This document shows positions 25,624 to 34,280 of a stretch of 64,000 nucleotides of DNA, piece after piece (within the stretch, counting starts at the first letter, position 1; every line of letters starts with the position of its first letter). The stretch spans positions 186,001 through 250,000 of IMG/VR virus record IMGVR_UViG_3300024259_002152. One strand, written 5' to 3'. Source of the DNA: a virus. The notes beneath the pieces were generated by a model, which saw only the letters and a program-made list of their open reading frames with translations, had not been told where the DNA came from and made no database searches. A program made the translations under genes and the position numbers.

Positions 25624-26473
25624 TAATAAAAAGACTTTAAAAGTGAAAAAGAAGACGGTAAACTTAAAAAGTAAAGCAGTTAAGAAGAAAGCAGTTAAGA
25701 AGAAAGCAGTTAAGAAGAAAGCAGTTAAGAAGAAAGCAGTTAAGAAGAAAGCAGTTAAGAAGAAAGCAGTTAAGAAGAAAGCAGTTAAGAAGAAAGCAGT
25801 TAAGAAGAAAGTAGTTAAGAAGAAAGCAGTTAAGAAGAAAGCAGTTAAGAAGAAAGCAGTTAAGAAGAAAGCAGTTAAGAAGAAAGCATTTAAGAAGAAA
25901 GCAGTTAAGAAGAAAGTAGTTAAGAAGAAAGTAGTTAAGAAGAAAGTAGTTAAGAAGAAAGCAGTTAAGAAGAAAGCAGTTAAGAAGAAAGCAGTTAAGA
26001 AGAAAGCAGTTAAGAAGAAAGCAGTTAAGAAGAAAGCAGTTAAGAAGAAAGCAGTTAAGAAGAAAGTAGTTAAGAAGAAAGTAGTTAAGAAGAAAGTAGT
26101 TAAGAAGAAAGCAGTTAAGAGAGTTGCTAAACAAAAGGCTGTTAAAAAGAAAACAACTAGGAAAAAGGAAGTAAAAAAGAAAGCTAGAAAAAGAGTTTCT
26201 AGAAAGAAAATATTAATGGAAGATATTTATTCGATTATCAATAAGGCTCAATTTGGTAAAAGAAAAATAACATTTGTGACTGATCTGGCTGATGCTCCAA
26301 CCATAGAGAACAATATTAAAGATGTGGAGTTAAAATACGATAAAGTAGAGATGAAAACACAAGTAGTTTTTACTTTATACCCTAATGAGAAGAAATATGA
26401 TGAAGTAATGGATACTATACATTTTGATATTATGGACGATGAAATACCTGATATTGGACAAATTTTTGGATAA
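25610..26473 (+). CDS. lysine-rich repeat protein, histone H1-like, with C-terminal domain
   Basis: ATG 25610 (GGGAG upstream) gives 287 residues. Residues ~22-170 consist of about 30 tandem five-residue units of the type KKAVK with Ala sometimes replaced by Val (and once Phe), encoded by a 15-nt DNA repeat. This is like the C-terminal tails of histone H1, AlgP and other bacterial or phage nucleoid proteins, and would bind DNA without sequence choice. A basic linker and a ~75-residue folded domain (from KKILMEDIYSIINKAQFG) follow. It may condense phage DNA or anchor another activity on DNA. It opens the DNA module and is followed by a 148 nt promoter-bearing gap. Confidence 0.85.
   Translation: MVKVNNKKTLKVKKKTVNLKSKAVKKKAVKKKAVKKKAVKKKAVKKKAVKKKAVKKKAVKKKAVKKKVVKKKAVKKKAVKKKAVKKKAVKKKAFKKKAVKKKVVKKKVVKKKVVKKKAVKKKAVKKKAVKKKAVKKKAVKKKAVKKKAVKKKVVKKKVVKKKVVKKKAVKRVAKQKAVKKKTTRKKEVKKKARKRVSRKKILMEDIYSIINKAQFGKRKITFVTDLADAPTIENNIKDVELKYDKVEMKTQVVFTLYPNEKKYDEVMDTIHFDIMDDEIPDIGQIFG
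25666..26124 (+). repeat. 15-bp tandem repeat array inside the lysine-rich gene
   Basis: About 30 head-to-tail copies of a 15-bp unit (TAAGAAGAAAGCAGT in the array register) run almost without change. Variants are not random: a Val-coding GTAGT triplet of units occurs at ~25906-25950 and again at ~26056-26100, ten units (150 bp) apart, which points to a larger internal duplication. Such an array should vary in copy number by slippage or recombination. Confidence 0.95.
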
Positions 26474-26484
26474 GTCCTTTGTTA

Positions 26485-26496
26485 ATAAGTACTTAT
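26485..26496. repeat. 12-bp perfect palindrome downstream of the lysine-rich gene
   Basis: ATAAGTACTTAT is a perfect palindrome, flanked by TTAA on both sides, just after the lysine-rich gene. It could be a weak terminator or a protein-binding site ahead of the promoter at 26526. It has no clean U-tract. Confidence 0.3.
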
Positions 26497-26525
26497 GTTA
26501 ATTTTCTATATTGTTAAAAAAACAT

Positions 26526-26553
26526 TTGAAAGTGAAAATGAATACTTTATAAT
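26526..26553 (+). promoter_or_regulatory. sigma70-type promoter, conserved family (copy 1)
   Basis: TTGAAA (26526-26531), 16 nt, TATAAT (26548-26553), with GTGAAA directly after the -35 box. It lies in the 148 nt gap ahead of the nucleotidyltransferase gene. Five other intergenic sites share the same -35, spacer length and GTGAAA element. Confidence 0.85.
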
Positions 26554-26621
26554 GATAGTTGGTATGAAATGTAGAGATATTGTCCAAAAGTAAGCAGTAG
26601 CAGATAGGATGAAGCATAAAA

Positions 26622-27509
26622 GTGAAAGATGAACAATTATTAAATAATTCCCTCTTATATCCTGATTTTCTTTGTGAGTCAGGTAGCCATTTATATGGAA
26701 TGGTTACGCCTACATCAGATTATGATTTGAGGGGATTTGTATTTCCTCCATTTTCATATCTTGTTGGGATTAAGAAATTTGAGTGCCAAGAAATGGAAGG
26801 AGATAAGAAAATTTATAGTGCTGCTCATTTTCTTAGATTGGCAATGAAGGGAGATCCTCAATGTTCGGAAAGTTTTTTTGCAAATAAAGAGAATATTGTG
26901 CAATGTTCGGAATTGGGCAAAGAAATAATGGATCTAAAGGATGATATTATTAGTAATGCCATTTATGGAAGAATCATGGGATATAGTACAGGAGAATGGC
27001 GTAAGGCAATGGCGGTTAAATTAGTTTCGACTAAATTTAATAAAACTAAAAAAGAGATTATAAATGATGTGCGTAATCATTGGACTCTTAATAAAGAGAA
27101 TATGGATAGGATTATCGAAATTCTCGATTCCGTAGATAAGAAAAAATGTGTTTCTTCAATGACTGGTCTTGGGGCTAAAAGAAAGGCAGATATTGAGCAA
27201 TATGGTTTTTGCAGGAAGAGTGCTGCCCATTCGATTCGTCTTGTAAGGCAGTTGACAGAGCTTATGGAAACGGGAACGATGACATTTCCTCGCCCCGATA
27301 AGGATGTGCTTTTAGATATCAGGAACGGTAAATACACAAAAGAAGATATGGAAGTAATGCATGATGAATCTGTTGCCCAAGCAGAAAGAATGCGTGATAA
27401 GTCTGTCCTTCCTGATAGGCCTAATGAAAAAAGAGTTTGGAAAAAGTATTCAGAGTTAGTTGCAAATGTTATCCAGAAGGATGTAAAATTTTTGCAACTT
27501 GTACAATAA
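26622..27509 (+). CDS. DNA polymerase beta superfamily nucleotidyltransferase
   Basis: A 295-residue protein with a GTG start; AGGATG lies ~13 nt upstream and no better in-frame ATG is near. The N-terminus has SGSHLYGMVTPTSDYDLRGF (~21-40), the Pol-beta-type motif GS-x-x-x-G...SDxDxRG whose two Asp residues bind the metal. Families with this GS...GxxTPxSDxDxRG motif (YcgL-like) occur in many large phages and in RNA-repair or antitoxin settings. It likely transfers a nucleotide to an RNA end or a protein; the target is unknown. It is first in a promoter-led unit. Confidence 0.78.
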   Translation: MKDEQLLNNSLLYPDFLCESGSHLYGMVTPTSDYDLRGFVFPPFSYLVGIKKFECQEMEGDKKIYSAAHFLRLAMKGDPQCSESFFANKENIVQCSELGKEIMDLKDDIISNAIYGRIMGYSTGEWRKAMAVKLVSTKFNKTKKEIINDVRNHWTLNKENMDRIIEILDSVDKKKCVSSMTGLGAKRKADIEQYGFCRKSAAHSIRLVRQLTELMETGTMTFPRPDKDVLLDIRNGKYTKEDMEVMHDESVAQAERMRDKSVLPDRPNEKRVWKKYSELVANVIQKDVKFLQLVQ

Positions 27510-27510
27510 T

Positions 27511-27535
27511 GTTGTTATTTTGTTAGGATGGTAAT
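27511..27535 (+). promoter_or_regulatory. leader with repeated ribosome-site context
   Basis: The 26 nt before the gene at 27536 contain TGTTATTTTGTTAGGA, nearly the same as TGTTATTTTATTAGGA before the gene at 27996. The shared leader suggests duplication of a translation-initiation region, or a common regulator. Confidence 0.45.
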
Positions 27536-27940
27536 ATGGAACAGAAGAGAAATTTCAGAGGATTAAAAAAATATGAATCTTTGTTGAAAACAATTTGTAT
27601 GGTAGATGATTATGGTCATTTACCCGAGGCGGAATGGGAGGGTTGTTTAGGGATAGCTTGTGTTATTTCTGTGATAGAAGGAGCGACTCCTAATCTATTT
27701 TCTTTGTCAAAACATCTAGATATTCCTCATTATAATATCAATCTACAAAATGCTTTTGAGAGATTGAGAATTAGCGGTATATTTAATGCTAGACATGATA
27801 TCAAAAATGATCCTTTATTAATTGGAAATGGAGTTGATGGCAAATGGAGAACTGCTGCTGAGGCAGAAAGGGGAGCGTGGTGCCATGTCTCAGGGGTTGC
27901 TGGGGGACTCATTGGTCTAGGAAAAACGCTTGAAAAGTGA
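27536..27940 (+). CDS. hypothetical protein
   Basis: A 134-residue protein of unknown function with an AGGATGG ribosome site. It has a predicted helical N-terminus (MEQKRNFRGLKKYESLLKTI), an EWEGCLGIACVISVIEGATP segment (~36-55), DIPHYNINLQNAFERLRISG (~62-81; possible helix-turn-helix-like spacing, unproven) and a glycine-rich C-terminus (WCHVSGVAGGLIGLGKTL). The promoter for the next gene begins inside its last codons. Confidence 0.6.
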   Translation: MEQKRNFRGLKKYESLLKTICMVDDYGHLPEAEWEGCLGIACVISVIEGATPNLFSLSKHLDIPHYNINLQNAFERLRISGIFNARHDIKNDPLLIGNGVDGKWRTAAEAERGAWCHVSGVAGGLIGLGKTLEK

Positions 27941-27957
27941 AAGTAAAGTAGTATAAT
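27930..27957 (+). promoter_or_regulatory. sigma70-type promoter, conserved family (copy 2)
   Basis: TTGAAA (27930-27935), 16 nt beginning AGTGAAA, TATAAT (27952-27957). The -35 box overlaps the stop codon region of the preceding gene. It drives the gene at 27996. Confidence 0.85.
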
Positions 27958-27995
27958 AAGTAGTATATTAGTTGTTATTTTATTAGGAGAACCAT

Positions 27996-28211
27996 ATGAG
28001 AGTTCAAAAAAGAAGAGTTAATACGAAAAGACACACAATTGGCTGGAAAATTGGCGGAAAATGGGTATCGCGTAGAGATGCCTGGGACCTTGCTCGACAA
28101 GGGAGGGTCGAAGGGGTTGTTGCTTGTCGAGGGGAAAGTGGAGTATATATTCAATCACACCCTAATGCATCGACGAGACTTTATGACCTTGATGAGGTTG
28201 TAGACGCTTAG
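27996..28211 (+). CDS. small basic protein, DUF3892-like
   Basis: A 71-residue protein (MRVQKRRVNTKRHTIGW...) with AGGAGA ribosome site and its own promoter. It resembles in layout the small DUF3892-type proteins: a basic strand, GGKWVSRRDAWDLARQGRVEGV (~25-45), then a GVYIQSHP strand near the end. The family function is unknown. Its GC content is visibly higher than that of most neighbours, which may reflect recent acquisition or high expression. Confidence 0.65.
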   Translation: MRVQKRRVNTKRHTIGWKIGGKWVSRRDAWDLARQGRVEGVVACRGESGVYIQSHPNASTRLYDLDEVVDA

Positions 28212-28251
28212 AAGGTATAGGAAAATATTGTTTTTCATCCTCCTCCGTGGC

Positions 28252-28289
28252 ATGGGCGTGTAAATTTTTACATTTATGTGCCTATGCTA
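28252..28289 (+). promoter_or_regulatory. stem-loop spanning the start of the next gene
   Basis: GCATGGGC (28252-28259) pairs with GCCTATGC around the start codon (one mismatch), with an inner TGTAAA/TTTACA hairpin. The start codon region at 28278-28284 is inside the structure and there is no clear Shine-Dalgarno sequence, so translation of the downstream gene may be kept low. A CATCCTCCTCC stretch just upstream is anti-Shine-Dalgarno-like. Confidence 0.4.
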
Positions 28290-29885
28290 TTTTTATTAAG
28301 GGCTTTAAAATTGTTTTATAATACTCCTGAAGAAGTGCGATATTATTTAGACATCTATAAAAGCTCGTATGAACCAAAAATATTATGTCAAAATGATAAA
28401 GTAAAATATTTTTTTCAGAGAATACAAAAAGAACTTTTTTATTACACTTCCGATGAAAATATAAATCTTATCGATTTTGATGAATTTTCTATTGTTGACA
28501 ATATAAATAGAAATTTTCAAATTTTGCAGATAGGGACATTTGCAGCTCCTCGATTTGTTTGGTCATGTTGGTTAGGATTATTTTTATTACAAAGTCAAAT
28601 TATATATAGTGCTCAGAAAACTCAAGGACCTAATGGAGATACTGTATGGGGAGCGTATCTTAAAACAGTTGTAAGAGATCCTAATGAATTTTTTAAAGAT
28701 TTCTGTCAAAATACGATTGGTGTTGGATATGAAAATGCTAGTTGCGATGGAATGCTATTGCAATTTAATTGGAAAGATATGAATGAATATCTTCATATTA
28801 TAGATAATGAGGATTTTCCAGGTTATAAATGTAAAGTGCAATATTTCAGATTTGATAGTAGAGGGGAAAATAATCATGATTATAATGCAAAGTTATTTAT
28901 AAAAGCGAAAAATAGATTAAGAAAATTTTTATGGGATAATAGTCGTGGGTTTGAGGGATTTGATATATTATTTAACTATTTCGGGGAAATGGGGCTTAAT
29001 GCGGTTCCTTTAGATAACTTTTGTCATTTTTCTTATAAAGAATTGAATCATAAAACTAAAGCATCTGATATAATAAAAATATTAGCTAAAAAGGGTCTTA
29101 CGATATCTTCTCAAAGGGCTAAAAATATACAAACATTTATTGGTGGAATTGTGAGAGATCCATCTTTTACCAATTTTAATTCTATTGGTTTTAGAAGGCT
29201 TATAATAGGAAAATCTATTATTCCAGAGATTGAAGAAAAAAATAGTCATTCTATATCTGTATATTTAACGAGTTTACCAGGGAACAGACGTTCTATATTA
29301 AATACTACTAAAAAAGAAGTTCTGAAAAGATACGGCTATAGTTGTTTTAATAAGGGTAAAAGCGAATTTGATAGTTATGAGTGTGCTTCAGAATATATGC
29401 GTATAAGGACTTGTGCGAAGGTGTTTGGTATGCAATCTAATGAATATATAACTAGTGGGGGCTCAGTGGTATCATGCATCAGAGAACTTAGAAGGAAAAC
29501 AAATTGGGATATTATTTGGGACACATTTGAATTAGATAAAAAAATGTCGTATCATTTTCATCATGTTGTTTTTAAAAAAACTCTTTTATCTAAAGGAGCA
29601 GATTGGATAGATTGTAATGATAGAGCATTTCTTATCCCCATGAATAGTCATGAGCATATTAAAACTCCTCATAATAATGAATATGAAACTACTATCTATA
29701 TGATTCAAAAAGGATGGATCTCTTATTCAGAAGCTTGCTATTTATGGAAAAATATTATGGAAAGAATAATTTCTATGACTCCTCCTGGCGTTAGGGAGAA
29801 TAGCGATCTTATCGGTTATCTCAATACATTAGTTGGTGAATTTTTAAGGGAAGGAATAGATGGCAAAATATCTAGTAATTGTTGA
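28278..29885 (+). CDS. large uncharacterised protein with possible HNH-like centre
   Basis: A 535-residue protein of unknown function. The start is GTG 28278 or ATG 28284; neither has a good ribosome site. No family is recognised over most of its length. Near residues ~440-475 it has YHFHHVVFKK...ADWIDCNDRAFLIP followed by HEHI and PH, a His/Asn-rich layout that loosely recalls HNH nucleases but lacks clear zinc cysteines. Its last 26 nt overlap the topoisomerase gene in another frame, so it is co-translated with topA and may act on DNA. The HNH reading is weak. Confidence 0.55.
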   Translation: MPMLFLLRALKLFYNTPEEVRYYLDIYKSSYEPKILCQNDKVKYFFQRIQKELFYYTSDENINLIDFDEFSIVDNINRNFQILQIGTFAAPRFVWSCWLGLFLLQSQIIYSAQKTQGPNGDTVWGAYLKTVVRDPNEFFKDFCQNTIGVGYENASCDGMLLQFNWKDMNEYLHIIDNEDFPGYKCKVQYFRFDSRGENNHDYNAKLFIKAKNRLRKFLWDNSRGFEGFDILFNYFGEMGLNAVPLDNFCHFSYKELNHKTKASDIIKILAKKGLTISSQRAKNIQTFIGGIVRDPSFTNFNSIGFRRLIIGKSIIPEIEEKNSHSISVYLTSLPGNRRSILNTTKKEVLKRYGYSCFNKGKSEFDSYECASEYMRIRTCAKVFGMQSNEYITSGGSVVSCIRELRRKTNWDIIWDTFELDKKMSYHFHHVVFKKTLLSKGADWIDCNDRAFLIPMNSHEHIKTPHNNEYETTIYMIQKGWISYSEACYLWKNIMERIISMTPPGVRENSDLIGYLNTLVGEFLREGIDGKISSNC

Positions 29886-31860
29886 ATCTCCTAAAAAGAC
29901 AGGATATATTAAGAAATTCCTGGGAAAAGATTATGATGTGACAGCTTCAGTGGGGCATATAGCAGATCTACCGAAGAAAAAAATCGGAGTGAGTATAAAA
30001 GATGATTTTAAACCAACCTACGAAGTAAATGCTGATAAAAAAGATGTAGTTAAAAATATAATAGCTAAAGCTAAAAAAGCAGAACTTGTCTATATAGCAA
30101 CCGATCTTGACAGAGAGGGTGAGGGCATCGCTCAACATATAGCTAATATACTTCCGCAAGGAACTAGTTACAAAAGAATAGTTTATGGTTCAGTTACGAA
30201 AAAAGCAGTAGAAGATGCTATAAAAAATGCTGGAGAGATTAATGGAGATATGGTTGATAGCTATGAATGTAGGAGGATACTTGATAGACTATGCGGCTAT
30301 AAGGCGTCCTTTCCCGTTACTCAAGCTACAGGTGGCCCTTCAGCAGGTAGAGTGCAAAGTGCAGCTTTAAGAGTGCTTGCCGAAAGAGAAAAAGAAATAC
30401 AAAGTTTTGTTCCTCAAGAATATTGGCCTATCGAAGTAGAATTAGAAAGGGAGAATGGAGAAAGAGTAATAGCCATTGTTAAAGTCCCGAAACCTCTGGA
30501 TATAAAGAATGAAAGTGAAGCTAATGCTATTATAGATGTTCTGAAAAAGGAGAAATGGACTGTCTCTAAATATGAAGCAAAAGAAAAATCTAATAGAGCT
30601 TATGCTCCATTCATAACATCTACTCTATATCAGGCAGCTTCTTCTGTTCTTGGTTGGGGGTCTAAAAAAACAGCTTCAGTAGCTCAAATGCTATATGAAC
30701 AAGGAAGCATCACGTATATTCGTAGCGACTCAACATATATTGTTCCTGACTTCGTAGAAGGAATTAGAAGTACAATCCCCACAAAATACGGATGTGATTA
30801 TTTATCTAATAAAATTAATACGTGGTCGAATAAGGCGTCTGCCCAGGAAGCTCATGAAGCTATTAGAATCACCGATACTGCCATAGAGAATGTGGGTGGT
30901 GGGGATACTCGAAAGCTCTACGAACTCATATGGAGACGAACTGTGGCTTCTCAGATGGCAAATATGGTGCAGTTTGCAGGTAGTGCTGAGTTTGATTGTG
31001 ATAAATATAAATTCGGAGCTAATGGAAGTAGAGTTATCTTTGATGGGTGGAAAAAAGTATGGACTTATGGGTCATATTCTGACTCAGTTTTGCCAGAATT
31101 TGTAGTCGGAGAAGAACTGAAACTTGTAAATGTAACAACTGAACAAAAATTTACTTCTCCTCCACCAAGATACTCAGAATCTTCTCTCACAAAAGAATTA
31201 GAAAAAAGAGGAATTGGTCGTCCTAGTACATATGCTTCTATCCCTAATACCTTATTTGCCAGAGGGTATATAGAAAAACAGAAAAATATTATTCATACAA
31301 CGGAGATGGGAGTTAGAGTATCTGATTTTTTAATAGGAGTTGATTTTTGTTTTGTAGATCTAGACTTCACAAAATCTATGGAAGATGATCTTGATAAAAT
31401 AGCCAATAAACAAGCTTGTAAATTACAAGTTTTGACATGTTTTTGGGATAGATTGAAAAGTGATATTGAAAATGCTAAAAAGAAGAGGGAAGAAGATAGT
31501 CAGACTGATTATAAGTGTCCAGAGTGTGGGGCTAATCTCTTAAGAAAGCATAGTAAGTATGGACCATTCTATGCTTGCTCTAACAGAACTAATAAAACCA
31601 TAGAATGTCAATATAAATGTCAGATAGGTGAAAATGGAGAACCATTTGAGCCTCCTAAACCAGAGGTAGAAGAAAGTAGTTTTAATTGCCCTAGTTGTGG
31701 AGAGCTATTGCTTAAAAAGACAAGTAAGAAAAATTGGGAATATCTCAGTTGCCGCAACTGGAATAAGACGGAAGAATGCAAAGGATTTTTTGACAAAGAT
31801 AGTGCGGAGAAAATAGTATTTAAAAAGAAAAAATTTAAAAAATGGAAAAAGAAAAAATGA
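29860..31860 (+). CDS. topA: DNA topoisomerase I (type IA)
   Basis: A 666-residue type IA topoisomerase with AAGGGAAGG upstream. The Toprim domain is VIVESPKKTGYIKKFLG (~6-22) with ATDLDREGEG (~79-88; the acidic metal ligands). GPSAGRVQSAALRVL (~158-172) and the active-site Tyr in ITYIRSDS (Tyr ~288) are canonical, as is EKRGIGRPSTYASI. Two C-terminal zinc ribbons (CPECG...C...C and CPSCG...C...C) and a very basic tail end the protein. It relaxes negatively supercoiled DNA during replication and transcription. Length is shorter than the ~865-residue E. coli enzyme but within the phage and CPR range. Confidence 0.97.
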   Translation: MAKYLVIVESPKKTGYIKKFLGKDYDVTASVGHIADLPKKKIGVSIKDDFKPTYEVNADKKDVVKNIIAKAKKAELVYIATDLDREGEGIAQHIANILPQGTSYKRIVYGSVTKKAVEDAIKNAGEINGDMVDSYECRRILDRLCGYKASFPVTQATGGPSAGRVQSAALRVLAEREKEIQSFVPQEYWPIEVELERENGERVIAIVKVPKPLDIKNESEANAIIDVLKKEKWTVSKYEAKEKSNRAYAPFITSTLYQAASSVLGWGSKKTASVAQMLYEQGSITYIRSDSTYIVPDFVEGIRSTIPTKYGCDYLSNKINTWSNKASAQEAHEAIRITDTAIENVGGGDTRKLYELIWRRTVASQMANMVQFAGSAEFDCDKYKFGANGSRVIFDGWKKVWTYGSYSDSVLPEFVVGEELKLVNVTTEQKFTSPPPRYSESSLTKELEKRGIGRPSTYASIPNTLFARGYIEKQKNIIHTTEMGVRVSDFLIGVDFCFVDLDFTKSMEDDLDKIANKQACKLQVLTCFWDRLKSDIENAKKKREEDSQTDYKCPECGANLLRKHSKYGPFYACSNRTNKTIECQYKCQIGENGEPFEPPKPEVEESSFNCPSCGELLLKKTSKKNWEYLSCRNWNKTEECKGFFDKDSAEKIVFKKKKFKKWKKKK

Positions 31861-32264
31861 ATAAAAAATATGTAAATATAGCTCATTATGATGACAGGGG
31901 AGATCCATCTCCCCCTAATAATTACCGTCCTGAATTAGTAGTTGGTAATTATACCTTTCTTTTAGAGGGTTGTAGAGATGCTTATAATGGTTGTATGCCC
32001 GTAAAAGAGGCATCAAAAATAGCTTATAAAATAGGTTCTCTTTTAAAATTAGAAGTTAAGGACTCGTGGTCGGTAGATACTGAAGTTGTTGGGAAAATAG
32101 AGATATATTATATTTATAAAAATGGCGATAAAATCGCCTATGCCATTGAAAGGAAACCTTATTCCAAAGAACAATGGGATCTTTATATTGGGGAAAATAA
32201 AGAATGTCAAGAATGTGGATCATTAGATGAATGTTTTGAGGTTTTACAAACAAAGGCGAAATGA
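31857..32264 (+). CDS. hypothetical protein
   Basis: A 135-residue protein whose ATG overlaps the topA stop (ATGA); an in-frame ATG lies 15 nt further upstream. It contains GNYTFLLEGCRDAYNGCMPVKEASKIAYKIG (~22-52 by segments), an alternating strand IEIYYIYKNGDKIAYAIER, and a Cys pair in ECQECGSLDECFE near the end. No function can be given. Position suggests a small accessory to the topoisomerase gene. Confidence 0.6.
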   Translation: MNKKYVNIAHYDDRGDPSPPNNYRPELVVGNYTFLLEGCRDAYNGCMPVKEASKIAYKIGSLLKLEVKDSWSVDTEVVGKIEIYYIYKNGDKIAYAIERKPYSKEQWDLYIGENKECQECGSLDECFEVLQTKAK

Positions 32265-32279
32265 AATAGAAAAATTCTG

Positions 32280-32489
32280 ATGAAAAAGAACAAAACAATG
32301 GCACGAAAACCACGTAAAGATCGTCATATTTATGATACTAATAGAACGATGGCACGAAGACCTAAAAGAGGTAGTGGATGGTGTAGCAGTTGCGACAGGG
32401 CAATAGTTGGTAATGGTCAAAAATGTCCTGTTTGTAAGGTGAGAAGTGGAACAAGAGGTGATAAAAAAGGAGATAATGAAGAAGAGTGA
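32280..32489 (+). CDS. small zinc-ribbon protein
   Basis: A 69-residue basic protein with CSSCDRAIVGNGQKCPVC (~35-52), a four-cysteine zinc ribbon, after an R/K-rich N-terminus that repeats TMARKP / TMARRP. Such ribbons in phages often bind nucleic acid or RNA polymerase. Two in-frame ATG codons exist (32280, 32298). The ribosome site is weak. Confidence 0.6.
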   Translation: MKKNKTMARKPRKDRHIYDTNRTMARRPKRGSGWCSSCDRAIVGNGQKCPVCKVRSGTRGDKKGDNEEE

Positions 32490-32742
32490 TATAAAAATGT
32501 TAGAAGATTTTGATAATCATTTAATTGAATGGACAGAAGAATTTGAAAAAATGATTATAGAAAATATTTGTCCTAAATGTGAGTGGGAGCCAGATTGTGG
32601 TGATTATATAATTTCATATGGTCCGAAGGAATATTCTTACCATTTATCTTTATTATCTTCTTTTCCTCAATATGTTTGGGCTGAGGTCTATGAATGTCCC
32701 AATTGCAATACGGTATTTAAAGTTGAAGCTGAATCTATATAA
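32476..32742 (+). CDS. hypothetical zinc-ribbon protein
   Basis: ATG 32476 follows AAGGAG and is chosen over GTG 32446; 88 residues. It has CPKCEWEPDC (~32-41) and a later CPNC (~77-80), giving two CxxC pairs ~45 residues apart, which can form one zinc site. The rest is acidic and aromatic-rich. Function unknown. It overlaps the preceding zinc-ribbon gene by 14 nt. Confidence 0.6.
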   Translation: MKKSDIKMLEDFDNHLIEWTEEFEKMIIENICPKCEWEPDCGDYIISYGPKEYSYHLSLLSSFPQYVWAEVYECPNCNTVFKVEAESI

Positions 32743-32758
32743 TAGAAAAAGAATAAAA

Positions 32759-33445
32759 ATGAAATATCCAATTCCAAAAGATACATATAAGAAAGTAGAA
32801 ATAGATAAAAATATAAGTGTTACAGGTTTTAGATCTACAACTTATGATTTTCAAGATAAACTTATTCCTGATCTTATTCAATTAACTATTCAAACAGATA
32901 CTCATGATGCATCTTTTAAATTTAATATTCGTGGGAGAGATAAAATACTTGAGTTAAAAGAAGTGATTGAGTTTGCATTAGAAATAGATGAAGAAAGGGA
33001 AAGAATTAGACGTGAAAATAATAAAAAGGTAAATGAAGAAATAAGAGATCGTGCAATAGAAAGAGATAAAAAAGCAAATAGAAAAAATGGAGATAGCAAT
33101 GTTCCACGAAATTTAGAAGAATGTTTATCTTTATTTGAAGATTTTTTTACGCCTGAAGGGATTAAAGAAATAAAAAAGATGGACGAAAGAGATATGTGTG
33201 TTTTGCATCATGAAATAGGAAGATGGTTGAGGAATAATTGGGGACTTTGGAGAACTGAATCTAATTTGTGCAAATGGTTTCAAGAACAGGGAGTTTTCCA
33301 TCCAGATGATATGTCTGATATTATTTTGAAATCATTTTGGAGAAAAATGAATGATAAATCTATTAAATTAGATGAACAGATACAATGTTGTAAAATATAT
33401 TGGGAAAAAAGAAACAAATCAGATGATAAAACTTTCGGACATTAA
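32759..33445 (+). CDS. DUF6794-like domain protein
   Basis: ATG 32759 gives 228 residues. The N-terminal half is a small strand-rich domain followed by a charged coiled-coil (EIDEERERIRRENNKK region, ~77-115). The C-terminal ~95 residues contain VPRNLEECLSLFEDFFTPEG, LHHEIGRWLRNNWGLWRTES and FHPDDMSDIILKSFWRK, which I recall as the conserved core of the DUF6794 family (NNWGLW and HPDDMS are its best marks). The family function is unknown. The last 23 nt overlap the next gene. Confidence 0.7.
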   Translation: MKYPIPKDTYKKVEIDKNISVTGFRSTTYDFQDKLIPDLIQLTIQTDTHDASFKFNIRGRDKILELKEVIEFALEIDEERERIRRENNKKVNEEIRDRAIERDKKANRKNGDSNVPRNLEECLSLFEDFFTPEGIKEIKKMDERDMCVLHHEIGRWLRNNWGLWRTESNLCKWFQEQGVFHPDDMSDIILKSFWRKMNDKSIKLDEQIQCCKIYWEKRNKSDDKTFGH

Positions 33446-34280
33446 AAATATAGCGACTATCATAAAGACAAAATATGGTAATAATCTTTATAAGATGAAT
33501 TTTATATTTTGTGTTCAAAAAGATGCTAATTCATATTTTATTTTCCAAGAAATTCAAGGAATGCCAATTAGAAGAATCGTTTATCATGAATCAAATAATT
33601 CAGTTACTTTTACAGCTAGTTGGTCAGCATGGGCTAATCCATTTGCTATAGTAGCAGATGCTAATTGTGAGCAAATAGAAAATTGGAAAGATGTATTAGA
33701 TAGAAGTAGACCATATAATTCTTATATAGATGTCGAAGGAGGGTTTAATAAACAAGAATGGAAATCAGTTGATAAGATAAATAGAACAGAAAAAAAGAAA
33801 CGCCATAAGCATAAGACAGATACTTTTGTTGAGTTTAGAGTTGATAGGATACAAAGAGCAATTTTTAATGAGTGGGGTTTTGAACTATATAGTCCTACTA
33901 TTAGCATGATAGGTTTCAAATCACGACATTCTTTTCCACATGAAGTTTTTGACGTGCCAGGAACTTCTGACGACGAATTTGACGATGATGGTCCTACATT
34001 AGATGAGAATGAAGTTTTTGCATATGTAACAACGTGGCAAGGAGGAACGTTTCGTATCACAGAATTTGAAAACAATTCTGACGAAATATCTCAAATATCA
34101 GCAGAATCTAATGCATTTTTCAATTATGATCTATCAAGCTATTGGGATATAAATGAGAGTGATGAAGAAAATGAGAAATTCGATGAAGAGATGGCAAGTG
34201 TGTTTCTTGATGAGAGAGAAGATGATGAAACTATTTTTGATGTTGGGCAGAAAAAAGTAAATTTATATTTTGACGATTAA
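33423..34280 (+). CDS. hypothetical protein with acidic C-terminus
   Basis: ATG 33423 gives 285 residues. The protein has no recognised motif. The middle has a basic KKKRHKHKTD patch (~122-131) and the C-terminal third is very acidic (many D/E, e.g. TSDDEFDDDGPTLDENE). Such a basic-then-acidic design could fit a DNA mimic or a protein-interaction adaptor, but this is only a composition remark. It overlaps the DUF6794-like gene, suggesting coupled translation. Confidence 0.55.
   Translation: MIKLSDIKNIATIIKTKYGNNLYKMNFIFCVQKDANSYFIFQEIQGMPIRRIVYHESNNSVTFTASWSAWANPFAIVADANCEQIENWKDVLDRSRPYNSYIDVEGGFNKQEWKSVDKINRTEKKKRHKHKTDTFVEFRVDRIQRAIFNEWGFELYSPTISMIGFKSRHSFPHEVFDVPGTSDDEFDDDGPTLDENEVFAYVTTWQGGTFRITEFENNSDEISQISAESNAFFNYDLSSYWDINESDEENEKFDEEMASVFLDEREDDETIFDVGQKKVNLYFDD

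Noticed and set aside
25666-26124. Possible CRISPR array
   Set aside because: The units are directly adjacent with no spacers and keep one reading frame, so this is a coding tandem repeat.
25664-26134. 156-residue minus-strand open frame made of NCFLL repeats
   Set aside because: It is the antisense of the 15-bp KKAVK repeat array. The coding evidence (ribosome site, unique C-terminal domain, neighbours) is on the plus strand.
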